Of a stretch of 6,946 nt of DNA, positions 5,768 through 6,946 are shown piece by piece. Positions within the stretch are counted from its first letter, which is position 1. Each line of letters begins with the position of its first letter. A program made the position numbers and the translations under genes. The stretch comes from Bacteroidales bacterium. Its GTDB lineage: Bacteria; Bacteroidota; Bacteroidia; Bacteroidales; NBLH01. The notes under the pieces are model-generated. The model was not told the origin of the DNA. It searched no databases and saw nothing but the letters and a program-made list of their open reading frames with translations. The stretch covers positions 1 to 6,946 of the forward strand of contig JAKIUH010000240.1 in the NCBI GenBank assembly GCA_021647685.1, given 5' to 3'.

Positions 5768-6172
5768 ATTTTTTACAGAATCAGTAATATCTACTGAAAT
5801 ATTTAATACTTTATAAGGCATACCGCTTTTGTCCAAGATTGGGGTATATGCTTCTGAAAGCCAAAACTCTTTACCATCCACCTCAATATGTTGGATGGTT
5901 TTTTCGTCAAGACTAAGTGTTTTCAAGAAGGTATGGGCTGTTTCTGGGCCAATTTCCTCATTTCCCCCATGGAATTTTGAGTCGGCGATGTCGTGCAATA
6001 ATGAAGCTAGCTCCACTATCAACAAATCGGCATTTTCCTTCTCGGCAATCATCAACGAACTTCGTCTAACTCTCTCGATATGCCACCAATCGTGGCCTCC
6101 CTCAGCATCGGCAAGCATTTCTTTTACAAATGTTTCTGTTTTATTTACAATTAATCTGTTGGTTTTCTCCAT
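5756..6172 (-). CDS. Chimeric ORF: HD-domain phosphohydrolase N-terminus joined to PAS-domain C-terminus
   Basis: The ORF has 138 residues. Residues 1-95 match the start of a small HD-family metal phosphohydrolase: the AEGGHDWWHIERVRR motif (24-37), the HD pair (H60, D61) and the DSKFHGG segment (64-70). Such proteins are usually about 200 residues or more and need a later metal-binding Asp, which is missing here. From about residue 96 the sequence changes to the last half of a PAS domain (DGKEFWLSEAYTPILD, then KVLNISVDIT at 121-130) and stops inside the minisatellite. The junction is near base 5885. The HD half is clearly more GC-rich than the genes to the left. The PAS half cannot fold as a full domain and the HD half lacks part of its active site, so this is probably a non-functional remnant of a rearrangement, or an assembly join. 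The start ATG at 6172 fits the family's usual N-terminus and lies just below a candidate promoter. Confidence 0.75.
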   Translation of the reverse strand: MEKTNRLIVNKTETFVKEMLADAEGGHDWWHIERVRRSSLMIAEKENADLLIVELASLLHDIADSKFHGGNEEIGPETAHTFLKTLSLDEKTIQHIEVDGKEFWLSEAYTPILDKSGMPYKVLNISVDITDSVKNEIS

Positions 6173-6199
6173 CTGGAATTAGTGTTATTTTTAATCGTT

Positions 6200-6251
6200 C
6201 AAAATTAGCAAAGAAAATCGTGCAATTGAGTGGATAGATTGATTATTTTTG
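6200..6251. promoter_or_regulatory. Divergent promoter region between the HD/PAS ORF and lpdA
   Basis: Two exact TAnnTTTG boxes point away from each other: TAATTTTG on the minus strand (6200-6207, reading towards the HD/PAS ORF) and TATTTTTG on the plus strand (6244-6251, reading towards lpdA). Midway lies the palindrome CAATTG (6223-6228), which gives each strand a TTG 15 bases from its box. That spacer is shorter than the usual 19-21, so the -33 assignment is weak. Leaders would be about 20 bases for the HD/PAS ORF and about 100 bases for lpdA. Confidence 0.45.
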
Positions 6252-6254
6252 CAG

Positions 6255-6310
6255 CCAACAATATTTATGATCCGGAGTTTTTGTATTTCCCTGATTTATA
6301 ATATTGTTGG
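6255..6310 (+). repeat. Inverted repeat in the presumed lpdA leader
   Basis: CCAACAATATT (6255-6265) and AATATTGTTGG (6300-6310) are exact reverse complements with a 34-base loop. If transcription starts just after 6251, the stem would form in the lpdA 5' leader, about 48 bases before the ATG. No known riboswitch was recognised. A regulator binding site is an equal possibility. Confidence 0.55.
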
Positions 6311-6357
6311 ATTTATTTGGAAGATTAAAAATATAGAAATCACATATCCATAAAAGT

Positions 6358-6946
6358 ATGAAATACGATATTATAGTAATTGGTTCAGGACCTGGGGGTT
6401 ATGTTGATGCAATCAGAGCATCTCAATTGGGAAATAAAGTGGCGATAGTTGAAAAAGCCGAAATAGGCGGAATTTGTTTAAACTGGGGTTGTATTCCCAC
6501 TAAGGCACTTTTAAAGAGTGCTCAGGTTTATAGCTATGCCAAACATGCAGCCGATTATGGCGTTAAAATCCAAGGAGATGTTGCTCCTGATCTAAGCGAT
6601 ATGGTAAAACGTAGCCGAGGAGTCGCCGACGGAATGAGCAAGGGTGTTCAGTATTTGCTCAAGAAAAACAAGATCGACCTTATCAATGGTTTCGGTAAAT
6701 TGGTAAAAGGCAAAAAAGTAGAGGTTACCGATGCCGACGGAAAATCAACTATTTATGATGCCGGTCATACAATACTTGCGACCGGAGCACACTCGAAACA
6801 ATTGCCAAATATGCCACAGGATGGTAAAAAAATCATTGGATACCGTCAGGCAATGACATTGGATAAAATGCCTGAAAGCATGCTTGTTGTTGGCTCGGGA
6901 GCCATAGGCTCGGAGTTTGCATATTTTTATAATAGCGTTGGCGTTG
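6358..6946 (+). CDS. lpdA: Dihydrolipoyl dehydrogenase, N-terminal part (3' end outside window)
   Basis: The frame stays open from the ATG at 6358 to the window edge, giving 196 complete codons of a protein usually about 450-470 residues long. This is the FAD-dependent E3 enzyme that reoxidises the lipoyl groups of 2-oxoacid dehydrogenase complexes and the glycine cleavage system with NAD+. Visible are the FAD-binding GSGPGG (9-14), the redox-active disulfide in CLNWGC (C40 and C45), followed by IPTK, the ILATGA stretch (139-144) and the NAD-binding GSGAIGSE (179-186). The start is certain because MKYDIIVIGSGPGG is the family's usual beginning. One small oddity is Asp at position 17 (GGYVDAIR), where alanine is common. 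No other complex subunit is visible; the upstream neighbour diverges. Base composition is higher in GC than the middle of the window. Confidence 0.96.
   Translation, partial: MKYDIIVIGSGPGGYVDAIRASQLGNKVAIVEKAEIGGICLNWGCIPTKALLKSAQVYSYAKHAADYGVKIQGDVAPDLSDMVKRSRGVADGMSKGVQYLLKKNKIDLINGFGKLVKGKKVEVTDADGKSTIYDAGHTILATGAHSKQLPNMPQDGKKIIGYRQAMTLDKMPESMLVVGSGAIGSEFAYFYNSVGV

Noticed and set aside
5829..6182. Plus-strand 117-codon frame opposite the HD/PAS ORF
   Set aside because: The minus-strand frame carries recognisable HD and PAS motifs; the opposite frame is a Ser-rich shadow.

Overview
The window looks like chromosomal DNA of a Bacteroidota bacterium, most likely a Bacteroidales-like or related environmental lineage. 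It is AT-rich, its genes lack Shine-Dalgarno sites and have A-rich leaders, and several upstream regions carry the phylum's promoter pattern (TTG, about 20 bases, TAnnTTTG). A GH3-like/serine-hydrolase fusion and a SpoIIE-type phosphatase ending in the SDGFIDQFGG form also fit. The assignment rests on gene content and motifs; no search was run.

Layout, left to right: (1) the 3' end of a SpoIIE/PP2C phosphatase gene (+), cut by the window edge; (2) xseB (+), the small subunit of exodeoxyribonuclease VII, without xseA beside it; (3) a 437-base gene-free stretch with a mirror-symmetric hairpin element (1128-1244) and a dyad-symmetric promoter (1346-1406); (4) a membrane-anchored PAS-like protein (+) with no output domain; (5) convergent to it with a 2-base gap, a 962-residue envelope protein (-) with an intact serine beta-lactamase-family domain behind what looks like a collapsed GH3/NagZ-like domain; (6) a small lipoprotein gene (+) diverging from it; (7) a 15-base minisatellite running into the stop codon of (8) a chimeric ORF (-) with the first half of an HD phosphohydrolase joined to the last half of a PAS domain; (9) a divergent promoter region and the 5' part of lpdA (+), dihydrolipoyl dehydrogenase, cut by the right edge.

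The genes do not form an obvious operon. Most have their own promoter or lie divergent or convergent, and they mix housekeeping (xseB, lpdA), envelope (serine hydrolase fusion, lipoprotein) and signalling (phosphatase, PAS protein, HD/PAS chimera). The middle block (about 1000-5770) is visibly more AT-rich than both ends. Repeats lie near both of its edges, and it holds most of the remodelled or truncated-looking genes. I see no CRISPR array, tRNA, rRNA or transposase gene. The best candidates for something undescribed are the symmetric hairpin element, the palindromic promoter beside it, the decayed GH3 fusion and the HD/PAS chimera.
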